Both the position numbers and the translations under genes were made by a program. From contig NZ_SJPV01000021.1 of NCBI RefSeq assembly GCF_007860135.1, positions 1-64,000 of the forward strand: a stretch of DNA of 64,000 bases, given 5' to 3'. Numbering within the stretch: position 1 is the first letter of the stretch; every line of letters begins with the position of its first letter. The notes beneath the pieces are model-generated. The model made no database searches, was not told the origin of the DNA, and worked only from the letters and a program-made list of their open reading frames with translations. Positions 52,808 to 62,818 of the stretch are shown here, piece after piece. The stretch is from Novipirellula artificiosorum (lineage in GTDB: Bacteria; Planctomycetota; Planctomycetia; Pirellulales; Pirellulaceae).

Positions 52808-53772
52808 CGCGACGTCGATTTCTCAAAGCGATTTCATTCTCCGCCTTGGCCTCTTCCCTCCTTGCTTGTCCCGCCAGCCAATCCTGGCTCTGGGGCCAAA
52901 GCCAATCCAACCACCGTCGTTTCCGCCTTTGTTTGGATCACCGACTCCTCGGGATCCAAGCAAGCGTGAAGGAACTAATGCGACTGGCGAACGAACATGG
53001 CTTTGAATCCATTGTTCCAAACCCACGAGAGCTCTCGCAATATTCAAGAGACGATCTACAGAGCCTGCTCGAAGAAATGCGGTTAAGTAATCTCCAGTGG
53101 GGAGCCTCTGGGTTAACCGTCAACATGCGAACCGACTCTGAGGAGGAATACGGAAGCGGCATCAACGAGCTCCCCAAAGTCGCAGAAGTGCTGAGCAGTG
53201 CGGGAGCCAGTCGAATCCGAACTTTTATCACGCCACGCCACGATCACTTGACCTACCGCATGCTCTTCCGTCGCTATGTTAAAAGAATTCGGGAGGTAGC
53301 AACAATTCTTGATGACGCCGGCTTGCGGCTTGGACTTGAGTATGTGGCCCCCCGGCACCTGAGGACGTCGGGCCGTTATACGTTCATCTTCACGCTGGCT
53401 GAAACGATGGAATTGATTGAGGAAGCTCGGAAATCCAATGTGGGAGTTGTCCTCGATTCGTTTCATTGGCATAACGCGCGAGAAACGGCGGCAGATATCC
53501 TTCGGTTAAAAGGATCGGATGTGATTGCCTGTGACCTGGAGGATGCTCCTGCCGGAATACCGATTGACGAACTGACCGATGCGCCACGAGCCCTCCCAGG
53601 GGCTACGGGTGTCATTGATCTGAAGACTTTCCTCGGCGCGTTATTGCAAATCGGCTTTGACGGCCCCGTCCAGGTCGAGCCTATGTTGGAGGAGTACAAA
53701 ACAATGCCTGCCGAAACCGTGTTGAAGCAAGTAGCAGTCTCTCTGAGTCAAACACTTTTGCTCATCGAGTAA
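52804..53772 (+). CDS. Sugar phosphate isomerase/epimerase-like TIM barrel
   Basis: 322 residues. Leader with RRRFLKAISFSALASSLLAC, a Tat- or lipoprotein-like signal. The body fits the xylose-isomerase-like TIM barrel (AP endonuclease 2 family): RFRLCLDHRLLG, GLRLGLEYVAPRHL, GVVLDSFHWHNA, IACDLEDAPAG and VQVEPMLEEY. Glu and His residues at EYVAP, DSFHWH and VEP would bind the divalent metal. It probably isomerises a sugar product released outside the cytoplasm. Translationally coupled to the ceramidase-like gene. Confidence 0.83.
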   Translation: MTRRRFLKAISFSALASSLLACPASQSWLWGQSQSNHRRFRLCLDHRLLGIQASVKELMRLANEHGFESIVPNPRELSQYSRDDLQSLLEEMRLSNLQWGASGLTVNMRTDSEEEYGSGINELPKVAEVLSSAGASRIRTFITPRHDHLTYRMLFRRYVKRIREVATILDDAGLRLGLEYVAPRHLRTSGRYTFIFTLAETMELIEEARKSNVGVVLDSFHWHNARETAADILRLKGSDVIACDLEDAPAGIPIDELTDAPRALPGATGVIDLKTFLGALLQIGFDGPVQVEPMLEEYKTMPAETVLKQVAVSLSQTLLLIE

Positions 53773-53888
53773 GTAGTCCAGACGCAAAGCGACAAAATTT
53801 CGACTACAATGCGGCCTTCGATTGCAGAATTAGGATTAGGCCGGTCACGAGGCAAGTCATCACACTCCCAACCGCGACCAATCACAAC

Positions 53889-55025
53889 ATGAATCGCCGT
53901 CACTTTCTCACCAGCGCCGCCGTTACCGTCCTCTCGCCCGCGCTCTCACTACGCGCCGCATCGGAGGGAAGTTTTTTCACGCTTGCGCGGCGTAGCGGTC
54001 GCTGGTGGTTCGTCACGCCGGAAGGCAAGCCGTTCTTCTCGATCGCGCTGAACCACATTGATCCCGCGCCGTTGCGTTACACGACCAGCGGCGATCTGTG
54101 GTCGCGAAAATACGGCAACTCCATGGAGCGCTGGCTCAAGGAGGCCGTCGCACGCGACCTGCGCGAGTGGGGCTTCAACAGTGTGGGGTGGACGCAGGAG
54201 GTTGTCACGCGTGGACTGACAAATCACCGTCACTCGCGAGCCTTTACCTTCGAGGAATACCAGTGGCTGGGGCTGCCGTATTGCCATCAGTTACCCTTCG
54301 CCGATTTCCATCAATGGGAGATGGAAACTCGCAACCCTGATTTCCACAGCGCCGAGTTCGCCGAGTGGTGCGATTACGTGGCGCGCGAACACTGTGCCCG
54401 AATGGCGGGGGACCCGAAGCTCATCGGCTACTTCTACATCGATTGCCCGACGTGGATTCACACGCGTCCGGGCAACGAGTGGAAGGGGCCGCTGTTCGAT
54501 CCCGGGAAGCTCGAGACCGACGCCGGCCGCCGCGAACTCAGCTCGCTGGCGACCAAATGGTATCAGGTCACGCATGACTCCATCCGCCGCTACGACAAGC
54601 ATCACCTCATCCTTGGTGACCGCTACGAGGCCAGCGCTCCCATCGCCGAGGAAGTCGTGCGCGCCGCGCTGCCGTATGTGGACGTGCTGAGCTTCCAGCA
54701 TTTCAAGCAACCCCACGAAGTCGCCGCCAACCTTCGCAAATGGCATGACCTCACCGGTAAGCCGGTGTTGCTGGCCGACCATGCGATCGCCATCCGCCAA
54801 CCCGATGGCGTCCTACTGCACAATGGCGCGGGCTACGCGGCCACGCTTTCTGCGCTGCGCGAATTGCCTGGCTGCGTCGGCTACCATCTGTGCGGCGCGT
54901 ATCTCCGCAACACTACCCGCAACCGCGCCTTGCGCGGCGCGGACGAAACCCCCGACGCCGCTGCGCTCACGGCCATCGCGACTGCCAACCGCGAGGCGGC
55001 GGAGTGGATGAGAACGCAGGAATGA
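53889..55025 (+). CDS. Agarase-like glycoside hydrolase
   Basis: 378 residues. Tat-like leader (MNRRHFLTSAAVTVLSPAL). The TIM-barrel body resembles beta-agarases: RRSGRWWFVTPEGKPFFSIALNHIDP, DLREWGFNSVGWTQE, IGYFYIDCPTW, HLILGDRYEASAP, SFQHFKQP, VLLADHAIAI. Conserved acidic residues (Asp in FYIDCP, Asp/Glu in GDRYE) are candidate catalytic residues. GC-rich third positions set it apart from both neighbours and suggest transfer. Target may be agar or a related marine galactan. Confidence 0.7.
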   Translation: MNRRHFLTSAAVTVLSPALSLRAASEGSFFTLARRSGRWWFVTPEGKPFFSIALNHIDPAPLRYTTSGDLWSRKYGNSMERWLKEAVARDLREWGFNSVGWTQEVVTRGLTNHRHSRAFTFEEYQWLGLPYCHQLPFADFHQWEMETRNPDFHSAEFAEWCDYVAREHCARMAGDPKLIGYFYIDCPTWIHTRPGNEWKGPLFDPGKLETDAGRRELSSLATKWYQVTHDSIRRYDKHHLILGDRYEASAPIAEEVVRAALPYVDVLSFQHFKQPHEVAANLRKWHDLTGKPVLLADHAIAIRQPDGVLLHNGAGYAATLSALRELPGCVGYHLCGAYLRNTTRNRALRGADETPDAAALTAIATANREAAEWMRTQE

Positions 55026-55145
55026 CACACTGCGAAGCCGAACAACTCTACGAGTTAAGTGTGGCTCCCATGGCCAACGATACAATGGTTTTCGCTGCCG
55101 GCTACCCACTGACTGACACTGTCGCGCCTTTAACGAAGGATCACT

Positions 55146-56204
55146 ATGAATAGTTCAAGATGCTGGTGGCGAATGAATACCTCTCTTGCGGTTGCTGTGA
55201 CGGCAATCCTGGCCGCGCAGGCGCAGTGCAGCGAAACTCGCTTCTCCGGAGATGCGATCCAACTACAGGAGACGATCGACAAGTCGCCCTCCGGTGCAAC
55301 GATCGTCTGTGACCGTCAACAAGAGCTTGTCATCTCGGAGACCATTCGTATTAGCCGGCCAATCACGCTGAGCGGTTTACGGGCTCGCTTACCCGATGGG
55401 CTGGGAAAAACAGCGATGATCATTGTCGCGGCCCCAGACGTAGTCCTGTCAGACATCCAACTGCATGGCAACTACGCGACGGTGACACAGGAGAATCGAG
55501 CGCCGATGATTTGGCTGCAGCAAGGTCGATTCGACGTCCGGAACTGTAAGTTTTATGACGGGAGTAAAGATGGAATTATGGTCACGCCGTTGGACGGCGC
55601 CGGCGACATTGTCGGCGGGCGGATCGGTAACATCGAAGCCTTTCGCATGGCTCGAGACGCTGTCTCCATTTCGGGCGGAAATAAGGGGCAACGCGTGCGA
55701 GACGTGACCGTGGAGAACGTGTCGCTCAAGCGGGGTTATTTGCGCGGACCGGTCGAAGTGAGCGATGGTACCGACAACATCACTGTACGTAATGTCTACG
55801 CAGAAGACGCGCGGTACGCCATCGACGTTCAGGACCATCGCGGAGATAGTGGCGCAAATACAAACGTCAAGGTGGAGAACGTTCAGGCAGTTCGCTGCAA
55901 GCACCTGATTCGCACCGCAAACAGCTCACGAGGTCACGCGCACTTGGTACTACGCAATATGATTGCGCGAAACTGCGAAGAGCCAGTGCGCATTTCCAAT
56001 ACAGCCGACGTCGTGGTCGAAAACCTGATCATCGAGTGTCAGGCAGAGGCTAATGCGCCACCAATCGCCCTCAACAATTGCCAACAAGTCCAATTCCAGA
56101 ACCTCGTTCTCGTTGGCTTACCCGAGGGCGTCCAGCCGACGCTTCAAGTTGACTGTTCCGCAGTGGTCCTCAACAACGTGAGTTTGCCACTTTCCACTTT
56201 CTAA
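55146..56204 (+). CDS. Right-handed beta-helix protein
   Basis: 352 residues. Leader (LAVAVTAILAAQAQC), then repeating short strands: SGATIVCDRQQELVISETI, IVGGRIGNIEAFRMARDAVSI, VRDVTVENVSLKRGY, DNITVRNVYAEDARYAID, VKVENVQAVRCKHLIRTANS, VVVENLIIECQ. The pattern is a parallel beta-helix of the pectate-lyase/polygalacturonase type. No catalytic signature is obvious. It may bind or cleave a polyuronate. Confidence 0.75.
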   Translation: MNSSRCWWRMNTSLAVAVTAILAAQAQCSETRFSGDAIQLQETIDKSPSGATIVCDRQQELVISETIRISRPITLSGLRARLPDGLGKTAMIIVAAPDVVLSDIQLHGNYATVTQENRAPMIWLQQGRFDVRNCKFYDGSKDGIMVTPLDGAGDIVGGRIGNIEAFRMARDAVSISGGNKGQRVRDVTVENVSLKRGYLRGPVEVSDGTDNITVRNVYAEDARYAIDVQDHRGDSGANTNVKVENVQAVRCKHLIRTANSSRGHAHLVLRNMIARNCEEPVRISNTADVVVENLIIECQAEANAPPIALNNCQQVQFQNLVLVGLPEGVQPTLQVDCSAVVLNNVSLPLSTF

Positions 56205-56220
56205 CTCGGCACCTAGCAGC

Positions 56221-56241
56221 GACTTTTCCAGTTGAAAAGTC
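56221..56241. terminator. Hairpin after the beta-helix gene
   Basis: GACTTTTC-CAGTT-GAAAAGTC is a perfect 8-bp stem with a 5-base loop, 17 bases after the stop codon. The stem is AT-rich and there is no T-run, so termination is uncertain. Confidence 0.4.
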
Positions 56242-56330
56242 TTCCCGCGGGTGGAATTTCAACGAGTCGCGCGTTGGTCTTCATCAAGGGAGACAGCGGT
56301 ACCACGCCGAGTATGCAAATTGCCCATGTG

Positions 56331-56378
56331 ATTGTTCGCGATGTACATTTTACGCAAGGCAAAGCCGGGTACAATGAA
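56331..56378 (+). promoter_or_regulatory. 48-bp motif, copy 2, with probable promoter of the sialic acid operon
   Basis: Matches copy 1 (46645-46692) at 39 of 48 bases. Within it TTTTAC (56348-56353) and TACAAT (56370-56375) are 16 bases apart and read as -35 and -10. The lyase ATG is at 56453, giving a leader of about 72 bases. Confidence 0.5.
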
Positions 56379-56452
56379 GTCACTCGTGAAAACAGCATTC
56401 AGCTATTGTCGTGCCTTGTTCTTGATTCATCGTTTCTTAGCTAAACCTACCT

Positions 56453-57394
56453 ATGTCCTCAACCATTGCTCCGCTCCAAGGTCTCGTCGCTGCGACGTTT
56501 ACTCCGCTTCACGAGGATCGGTCGCTGCATCTCGAAGCGATCCCACCGATGGTCGACCGACTTGCTGACCAAGAAATTGCAGCGCTGTATGTGCTGGGCA
56601 GTACCGGCGAAGGTGCCTCGCTAACCTTTGACGAGCGGTGTGCAGTGGCCGAGTCGTTTGTCAGCGCGGCCAGTGGCCGATTGCCCGTCATCGTCCAGGT
56701 CGGCAGTGAGAGTCTGATGCAGGCTCGACACCTGGCCGCCCATGCCAGTCGCGTTGGTGCTGATGCGATTTCGGCAGTCAGCCCGGTCTACTTTAAGCCT
56801 GACTCGGTGGAAACGCTGGTCGCATCGATGGCGGAAATTGCCGGGGGCGCGCCAGAGTTGCCGTTTTACTACTACCACATTCCGGCGGTGACAGGCGTTG
56901 GCGTGAGCGCTGTCGAATTCTTGAAGTTGGCCGAACAGCGGATCGAGAACTTGCGCGGCGTCAAATTCACGTCGCAGAACGTGTTCGAGTTTCAGACTTG
57001 TGTCGAGTACGCACAGGATCGACTGCAGATTTTTTGGGGCCTCGATGAGATGCTGCAGTACGGACTTGCTGCCGGTGCTGTTGCGGCCGTCGGCAGCACT
57101 TACAACTTTGCGACAGCAGTCTATCAGCGATTACTGACGGCATTTGCTGCCGGCGACATGGAGACGGTTCGACAAGAGCAGTTGCGATCGCAAGCCATCG
57201 TGCGAGCGTTCTTGCCGTACGGGCCTCGCGGTGCCCAGAAGGCGATCATGAAAATGATCGGCTTGGATTGTGGGCCCTCTCGATTACCAGTCCCAACGTT
57301 GACACAAACTCAATATGCTGCGCTGGAGCGAGAGTTGCAGGAGATTGGATTCTTCGAGTGGATCCAACCGCTCGCGGAGACATCATTGCCGTGA
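56453..57394 (+). CDS. nanA: N-acetylneuraminate lyase-like aldolase
   Basis: 313 residues of the dihydrodipicolinate synthase/neuraminate lyase family. The Schiff-base Lys171 is in GVKFTS, Tyr141 in [11 protein letters not shown], and the pyruvate-binding loop is STGEGASL. The YYYHIP..TG signature is closer to sialic acid lyases than to DapA. No signal peptide, so it is cytoplasmic and would split imported sialic acid into ManNAc and pyruvate. The downstream mutarotase-symporter and sialidase genes support the role. The symbol is given by function inferred from context. Confidence 0.82.
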   Translation: MSSTIAPLQGLVAATFTPLHEDRSLHLEAIPPMVDRLADQEIAALYVLGSTGEGASLTFDERCAVAESFVSAASGRLPVIVQVGSESLMQARHLAAHASRVGADAISAVSPVYFKPDSVETLVASMAEIAGGAPELPFYYYHIPAVTGVGVSAVEFLKLAEQRIENLRGVKFTSQNVFEFQTCVEYAQDRLQIFWGLDEMLQYGLAAGAVAAVGSTYNFATAVYQRLLTAFAAGDMETVRQEQLRSQAIVRAFLPYGPRGAQKAIMKMIGLDCGPSRLPVPTLTQTQYAALERELQEIGFFEWIQPLAETSLP

Positions 57395-57412
57395 AGGTAC
57401 GACATTTCTACC

Positions 57413-57469
57413 GTAGTGGGATTCGCCAGAATTCCAATATGCGAAAGGAATTCTGGCGAATCCCACTAC
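57413..57469. repeat. Near-perfect 23-bp stem hairpin covering the next gene's start
   Basis: Arms 57413-57435 and 57447-57469 are exact reverse complements (GTAGTGGGATTCGCCAGAAT at the left outer end) with an 11-base loop AATATGCGAAA. The loop contains the ATG of the mutarotase-symporter gene. Looks like an intergenic palindromic repeat that now supplies a start codon. Confidence 0.85.
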
Positions 57470-60057
57470 ATCGGGTACTGCTCGCACTCGCCCTGACATT
57501 GATTGGTTCTGAGCAGTTGTATGCGGTAAGCGATGCCACGCTGGACTGGCGATCGCTTCCCGCATTGCCAAACGAGATTGGCGTAGCTGGGCCGTTCGTT
57601 GGAGTCCACCAAGACGTCTTGATCGTCGCTGGCGGAGCCAACTTTGCTCGCCCGGTTTGGGAAAGCGAAAAGCAATGGCACGACCAGATCGATGTGCTTC
57701 AGAAAACGTCGTCTGGTTACAAGTGGATCGATGGTGGAAAGCTTCCCAGGCCCATGGGCTACGGCGCAACCGTTTCGACCTCGGATGGCGTCGTGTGCAT
57801 GGGTGGCAACGATGCGGGTGCAACCTTCGATGCGGTCTTTGCGTTGCAGTGGGACACAAGCACTGAGACGGTCCGGACCGTCGACTATCCCTCTCTGCCG
57901 CGACCTTGTGCCTACGGTCAGGCGACGTTGGTCGGGAACGTGATTTTTCTCGCTGGTGGGCAGAGTGGCAGTGACATTGCTTCCGCGATGAATAATTTTT
58001 GGTCGCTGGATCTTTCCCAAAAGAACAATCCCGACGCGTTTGTTTGGCGAGAGTTGTCAACCTGGTCCGACGAACCTCGTGCGTTCAATATCACCGCGAC
58101 GCAGCACAATGGCTACGAAGATTGCGTGTATGTGATCAGCGGGCGACGCCCGGGTCATCAGGGCATTGAGTTCCTTCGCGACGTTTGGCAGTACACGCCG
58201 CGAACGGACACTTGGCAACCGAGGCAGGATGTGCCGCGCAGCATGTGCGCCGGGACGGGCATTGGTTTTGGTCAAAGCCATCTATTCGTGCTTGCTGGAG
58301 ACGATGGTGCGCTATTCGACAAGACGGACGAACTGAAAGACGAACATCCCGGTTTTCCCAAAGAAGCTTTCGCATTTCACACCATTACCGATACTTGGAC
58401 GTCTCTCGGTGCGACTCCATCGAATCAAGTCACCACGACGGCGGCTCGCTGGAATGATCGGATCGTGATTGCCAGCGGTGAAGTGCGACCTCGCGTTCGC
58501 ACTCCGGCCGTGTGGAGCATCGCGCCGGTTGCCCGGCAATCGGGCTTCGGTGTTATCAACTACATCGTGCTGGGTGGCTATCTATTGACGATGGTCGGTG
58601 TGGGTGTTTATTTCGCTCGCAAGAACAAGACAACGGACGACTATTTTCGTGGCGGTAAGAGTATTCCATGGTGGGCGGCCGGATGCAGCATCTTTGCGAC
58701 CATGCTCAGTTCACTGACCTTCACTGGTTTGCCCTCCAAAGCCTATGCCCAGGATTGGGTCTACGCGGTCGGTAACTTGATGATTCCCGTCATCGCTATT
58801 GTGGCCGTCTTCGTCGCCTTGCCCTTCTACCGCAGGATTGATGCGACGAGTGCCTATGAGTATTTGGAAAAGCGATTCAATCGTAGCGTACGGTTATTCG
58901 GCAGTACCAGCTTCGCCATGTTCCATTTGTTTCGCATGGCTGTCGTGATGTCGTTGACTGGTTTGGCGCTGGCGGTCGCGACACCGTTGACTCCGGCGCA
59001 GTCGGTTCTACTCATGGGTTTGCTGAGCATCGCCTACAGCACAATGGGAGGCATCGAAGCTGTGATCTGGACCGACACGATTCAAACCGTGGTGCTGCTT
59101 GGCGGTGCGGTCTTGGCCTTGTTCATGTTGCTCAGCGGTAGTGGAGGCGAGCACGGATTCGGCCGCGCATTGCAAGTCGCATTCGATTCGGACAAGCTGC
59201 GCCTGGCGAATCTGCAGTGGCAGGGAACCGGATCGCAAGTTGCGTTTTGGGTGATTGTGCTGGGCGCGGCAGGCCATCATCTTTCGTCATACACGGCCGA
59301 TCAAGCGGTCGTGCAGCGTTACATGACGACGTCGAGCGAGAAGCTGGCAGCGCGTTCGATTTGGACCAACGCTGTGCTATCGATTCCGGCAACGTTGCTG
59401 TTCTTTGCGATTGGAACGGCGCTGTTCATGTTTTATCAATCGCACCCCGAACGGCTTGACCCAACGATCACGACCGACCAAATCTTTCCGTTGTTCATCG
59501 CTCGTGAGATGCCAATCGGGATCGCAGGCTTGGTGGTCGCTGGTGTTTTCTCAGCAGCTCAATCGACCGTCTCAACCAGCATGAATTCCATGGCCACGAC
59601 GATCGTGACCGACTTCCTGAGACCTCTCGGAATATGCACGACGGACCGCCAGTATCTCCGTGCGGCTCGTTTGATTACGTTCAGCGTCGGCGTCCTCGGT
59701 ACGGTGTTGGGGCTGTTTTTCATCGCCCCAGAAATCACCTCGCTGTTTGACACGTTCATCAAAGTCGTCGGCCTGTTCATGGGTATGCTGGGAGGACTGT
59801 TTCTACTGGGCGTACTGACTCGGCGGGCCAACGCCTACGGTGCTTTTACGGGCGCGGTGGTTGGCGCACTCGTGATGTGCTGGCTGTTCGTTTACTCCAG
59901 TGTAAACGGGTATCTCTACATCACGATCGGGATGTCGACGTGCATCATTGTCGGCTATCTCGTCAGTTGCTTAGTTCCATCCACCCGCGACTTGAGCGGA
60001 CTCACAATCTTCACACTCGATCCTCATCCGACACCATCAAGGCCGACATTAACATGA
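57439..60057 (+). CDS. NanM-type mutarotase-sodium symporter fusion
   Basis: 872 residues from the ATG in the hairpin loop. A signal peptide ([17 protein letters not shown]), then kelch-type blades (about 30-360): [49 protein letters not shown], like a cyclically permuted sialic acid mutarotase. From about 370, twelve or so membrane segments form a sodium:solute symporter ([53 protein letters not shown]). The protein would rotate sialic acid anomers outside the membrane and import them. ATGA overlap with the next gene. Start and N-terminal codons ([10 protein letters not shown]) are encoded by the repeat. Confidence 0.85.
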   Translation: MRKEFWRIPLHRVLLALALTLIGSEQLYAVSDATLDWRSLPALPNEIGVAGPFVGVHQDVLIVAGGANFARPVWESEKQWHDQIDVLQKTSSGYKWIDGGKLPRPMGYGATVSTSDGVVCMGGNDAGATFDAVFALQWDTSTETVRTVDYPSLPRPCAYGQATLVGNVIFLAGGQSGSDIASAMNNFWSLDLSQKNNPDAFVWRELSTWSDEPRAFNITATQHNGYEDCVYVISGRRPGHQGIEFLRDVWQYTPRTDTWQPRQDVPRSMCAGTGIGFGQSHLFVLAGDDGALFDKTDELKDEHPGFPKEAFAFHTITDTWTSLGATPSNQVTTTAARWNDRIVIASGEVRPRVRTPAVWSIAPVARQSGFGVINYIVLGGYLLTMVGVGVYFARKNKTTDDYFRGGKSIPWWAAGCSIFATMLSSLTFTGLPSKAYAQDWVYAVGNLMIPVIAIVAVFVALPFYRRIDATSAYEYLEKRFNRSVRLFGSTSFAMFHLFRMAVVMSLTGLALAVATPLTPAQSVLLMGLLSIAYSTMGGIEAVIWTDTIQTVVLLGGAVLALFMLLSGSGGEHGFGRALQVAFDSDKLRLANLQWQGTGSQVAFWVIVLGAAGHHLSSYTADQAVVQRYMTTSSEKLAARSIWTNAVLSIPATLLFFAIGTALFMFYQSHPERLDPTITTDQIFPLFIAREMPIGIAGLVVAGVFSAAQSTVSTSMNSMATTIVTDFLRPLGICTTDRQYLRAARLITFSVGVLGTVLGLFFIAPEITSLFDTFIKVVGLFMGMLGGLFLLGVLTRRANAYGAFTGAVVGALVMCWLFVYSSVNGYLYITIGMSTCIIVGYLVSCLVPSTRDLSGLTIFTLDPHPTPSRPTLT

Positions 60058-61562
60058 GAGCCATAGCACTTCTCCTTTTCTCTCAACTACTTTTTTTAAA
60101 CGCCGCCTACGCTGCTACCGCAGATCGCCCGAACGTATTGTTCATCGCGATCGACGACCTTAGGCCGGCGCTGGGGTGCTACGGCGACCCGCTCGCGAAG
60201 TCTCCACACATTGACCAATTCGCAATGGGTGCCCGGCGGTTTGACCGGGCTTACACACAGCAGGCCGTGTGTGGACCCTCGCGCACGTCGCTACTGACCG
60301 GACGGCTGCCGGACCATACGCGGGTCTGGCATAACCGGAATCGGTTTCGCGATGTGGCGTCCGATCTCGTGACGCTGCCGCAGCTCTTCAAGCAGAGCGG
60401 CTACCAGGCCGTATCGCTCGGAAAGATTTTTAGCGGCAACGAACAGGAACTTGACCCGGTTTCGTGGTCCGTTCCTGAGGTTCTAAAGGTGACAGGTTGG
60501 AAGAATTATCGACTGCCGGAGAATCAGAATTCCGGCAAACAGGCCGCTTGGGAGGCGGCGGACGTGGACGATGAAGCCTATTCCGACGGCAAACTAGCGT
60601 CCTTGGCGATCAAGAGGCTCGACGAACTTCATCGCGAGCAGCAGCCGTTCTTTCTGGCAGTGGGTTTCTTCAAACCGCATCTGCCGTTCAATGCTCCAAA
60701 GAAATACTGGGATCTATATGACCCGGATCGGTTTGTACTTGGGAATGATGAGCGACCGGTCCAGGGGGCTCCAGAACTGGCATCGCACACGCACCGTGAA
60801 CTCGGCGGCTACCGCGGCATACCAGAGAACGAGCATGTTGATGCACCGGATGTGCGTCGGCTGCGTCATGGCTACTACGCGTGTGTCAGTTATGTCGACG
60901 CCCAGGTCGGCAAGCTGCTTGCTGAACTGGAGCGAATGAAGCTGGATCGTCAGACCATCGTTGTCTTGTGGGGCGATCACGGGTTCTCGCTGGGAGAAAA
61001 CGGCCGCTGGTGCAAAGGGACAAACTTTGAATGTGACACGCGGGTCCCACTACTGATTCGGACGCCGGGTCTGGCTCGGCCGGGCGTTGCCACCAAATCA
61101 CTCGTCCAGCTAGTGGACCTGTACCCGACGCTCGCAGACTTAGCCGGTTTGACACCACCGGACAACCTCGATGGCCAGAGCCTCGTGCCGATCCTGAACG
61201 ATCCGCAGGCCCCGGGACGAGACTTGGTGCTCAGCCAATTCAACCGTCCCTGGAAGGCGACTACCCCAGAGCAGATGGGCTACTCCATCCGTACCGCCGC
61301 GCACCGCTACACGCGCTGGGTCGACTGGAACACCCGCGCGACGATGGCGGAAGAACTGTACGACTACACCGATCGTGAGAGTGTACGGCCCCAGGATGCC
61401 CATCTGTTTGAGCAGAAGAACGTCGTGGATGATCCCGCGAGAACCACTTTGCGCGACCGTCTGCGGCAGCGGATGGATCAGACCATGACTACTCCACCCC
61501 CGCTCCGTTCTCCGAGCGAATCCTCGGATCCGAATCGCAAGAAGAAAAAGAAACGGCCATGA
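60054..61562 (+). CDS. Iduronate-2-sulfatase-like sulfatase
   Basis: 502 residues. Signal peptide, metal-binding [15 protein letters not shown], formylglycine motif CGPSR (Cys73), [13 protein letters not shown] (the Lys of the usual GKxH motif), [17 protein letters not shown]. The IDDLRPxLGCYG motif marks the iduronate-2-sulfatase-like group. The Arg/Lys-rich C-terminal tail (about 30 residues) is probably flexible. ATGA overlaps with both neighbours place it in the sialic acid operon, where it may remove a sulfate that shields a sialoglycan. Confidence 0.92.
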   Translation: MRAIALLLFSQLLFLNAAYAATADRPNVLFIAIDDLRPALGCYGDPLAKSPHIDQFAMGARRFDRAYTQQAVCGPSRTSLLTGRLPDHTRVWHNRNRFRDVASDLVTLPQLFKQSGYQAVSLGKIFSGNEQELDPVSWSVPEVLKVTGWKNYRLPENQNSGKQAAWEAADVDDEAYSDGKLASLAIKRLDELHREQQPFFLAVGFFKPHLPFNAPKKYWDLYDPDRFVLGNDERPVQGAPELASHTHRELGGYRGIPENEHVDAPDVRRLRHGYYACVSYVDAQVGKLLAELERMKLDRQTIVVLWGDHGFSLGENGRWCKGTNFECDTRVPLLIRTPGLARPGVATKSLVQLVDLYPTLADLAGLTPPDNLDGQSLVPILNDPQAPGRDLVLSQFNRPWKATTPEQMGYSIRTAAHRYTRWVDWNTRATMAEELYDYTDRESVRPQDAHLFEQKNVVDDPARTTLRDRLRQRMDQTMTTPPPLRSPSESSDPNRKKKKKRP

Positions 61563-62818
61563 ATAAGCGTCGAATTTGGGAAGCACAAGACGGATTCACC
61601 CGGATCAGGCGTATTCGCCAGATCTCTGGGGTGTTGATGATATTCGCGATTGCTTTCACGGACTACTGCGCGAGCGCCGAGCCTTCGATCGAGCGGGTAA
61701 CACTGTTCGAAGAAGGACGCGATGGCTTTACCCTATACCGCATTCCTGGCATCGTGGTGACATCGCGCGGCAGCGTGCTGGCGTATTGCGAGGCACGGAA
61801 ATTTTCGACGGCGGACCGAGGGGAGATCGAGATTCACCTTCGCCGCAGCACCGATTGTGGCCGCACCTGGTCTCCGCCGCAGCAGGTCGCGCACCTGGGG
61901 GAACGTCTCCCGCGCAATCCTCATTTGCCGCCGGGGAAGCAGGCTAAGGACTTCGGCGGACCAGAGGAGCAAACCGTCAACAACCCGGTTGCCATCACTT
62001 GCCGGAATGGAACCGTCCATCTCCTGTACTGCGTGGAATACATGCGTTGCTTTCACATTCGCAGCGACGACGATGGGCTCTCCTGGTCGAAGCCGGTGGA
62101 GATCACCACGGCATTTGAAGCGTTCAGGTCAACAATCGACTGGCAGGCGATGGCAACTGGGCCGGGACATGCGATTGAACTGCAGAGCGGACGACTGGTG
62201 GTTCCATTCTGGATGTCGAACTACGATCCGGGCGTGAAGCAAGGCAAAGGAGTGGGCGTCGTCTTCAGCGATGACCAGGGTGTCACGTGGCTGCCTGGGG
62301 AGCTCTCGCTTTTTGACGCTGGTGAACCGAACATCGCCGAGCTGCCCGGCGGCGGCGTACTGCTGACCGCCCGCAATGGTGATGCTCGCTCTCGGCGAAT
62401 CTCAACAACCAGCTCTAACGGTGCGACAAACTGGTCGACTCCGCGATTCATTGATGAACTGTATGAGCCGGGCTGCATGGCCGGCATGGTGAGTCATCCA
62501 GGAGTGGACAATCTCAAGGGACCGCTGCTTCTGTTCTCCAATGTGCAGACGACCGAGCGGGCGCACTCCAGCCGCCGTAACTTGACCATCCACCTGAGCC
62601 GCGATGGGGGTGCAATCTGGCCGGTCAGTCGCGTGCTGGAACCAGGTCCCAGTGCTTACAGCGACTTGGCGGTCCTGCCGGATGGCCAGGTTCTCTGCTG
62701 CTTTGAAGATGGGAGCGGTGAACCTGTCCAGAAACGCAAACGTGACTGGGCCTACACTCGGATTACTGTGGCCCGCTTCAATCTCCAGTGGCTTCTGCAA
62801 TCGGGATCAGCTCCATGA
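61559..62818 (+). CDS. Exo-alpha-sialidase (GH33-like)
   Basis: 419 residues. Leader near 22-40 (SGVLMIFAIAFTDYCASA). Sialidase features: the YRIPG catalytic-arginine strand, Asp boxes STDCGRTWS, SDDDGLSWS, SDDQGVTWL, and C-terminal YSDLAVLPDGQVLCCFE with the expected catalytic Tyr/Glu region. Releases terminal sialic acid from glycans in the periplasm or outside. Fully embedded between two sulfatase genes by ATGA overlaps, which suggests joint action on sulfated sialoglycans. Confidence 0.92.
   Translation: MNKRRIWEAQDGFTRIRRIRQISGVLMIFAIAFTDYCASAEPSIERVTLFEEGRDGFTLYRIPGIVVTSRGSVLAYCEARKFSTADRGEIEIHLRRSTDCGRTWSPPQQVAHLGERLPRNPHLPPGKQAKDFGGPEEQTVNNPVAITCRNGTVHLLYCVEYMRCFHIRSDDDGLSWSKPVEITTAFEAFRSTIDWQAMATGPGHAIELQSGRLVVPFWMSNYDPGVKQGKGVGVVFSDDQGVTWLPGELSLFDAGEPNIAELPGGGVLLTARNGDARSRRISTTSSNGATNWSTPRFIDELYEPGCMAGMVSHPGVDNLKGPLLLFSNVQTTERAHSSRRNLTIHLSRDGGAIWPVSRVLEPGPSAYSDLAVLPDGQVLCCFEDGSGEPVQKRKRDWAYTRITVARFNLQWLLQSGSAP

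Noticed and set aside
56232-56444. 70-codon open frame before the lyase gene
   Set aside because: It covers the promoter-like 48-bp motif; a weak likeness to a frame at 46555-46749 is due to that shared DNA motif.
57268-57438. 57 codons before the chosen start of the mutarotase-symporter
   Set aside because: They overlap the end of the lyase gene in another frame and precede a good signal peptide.
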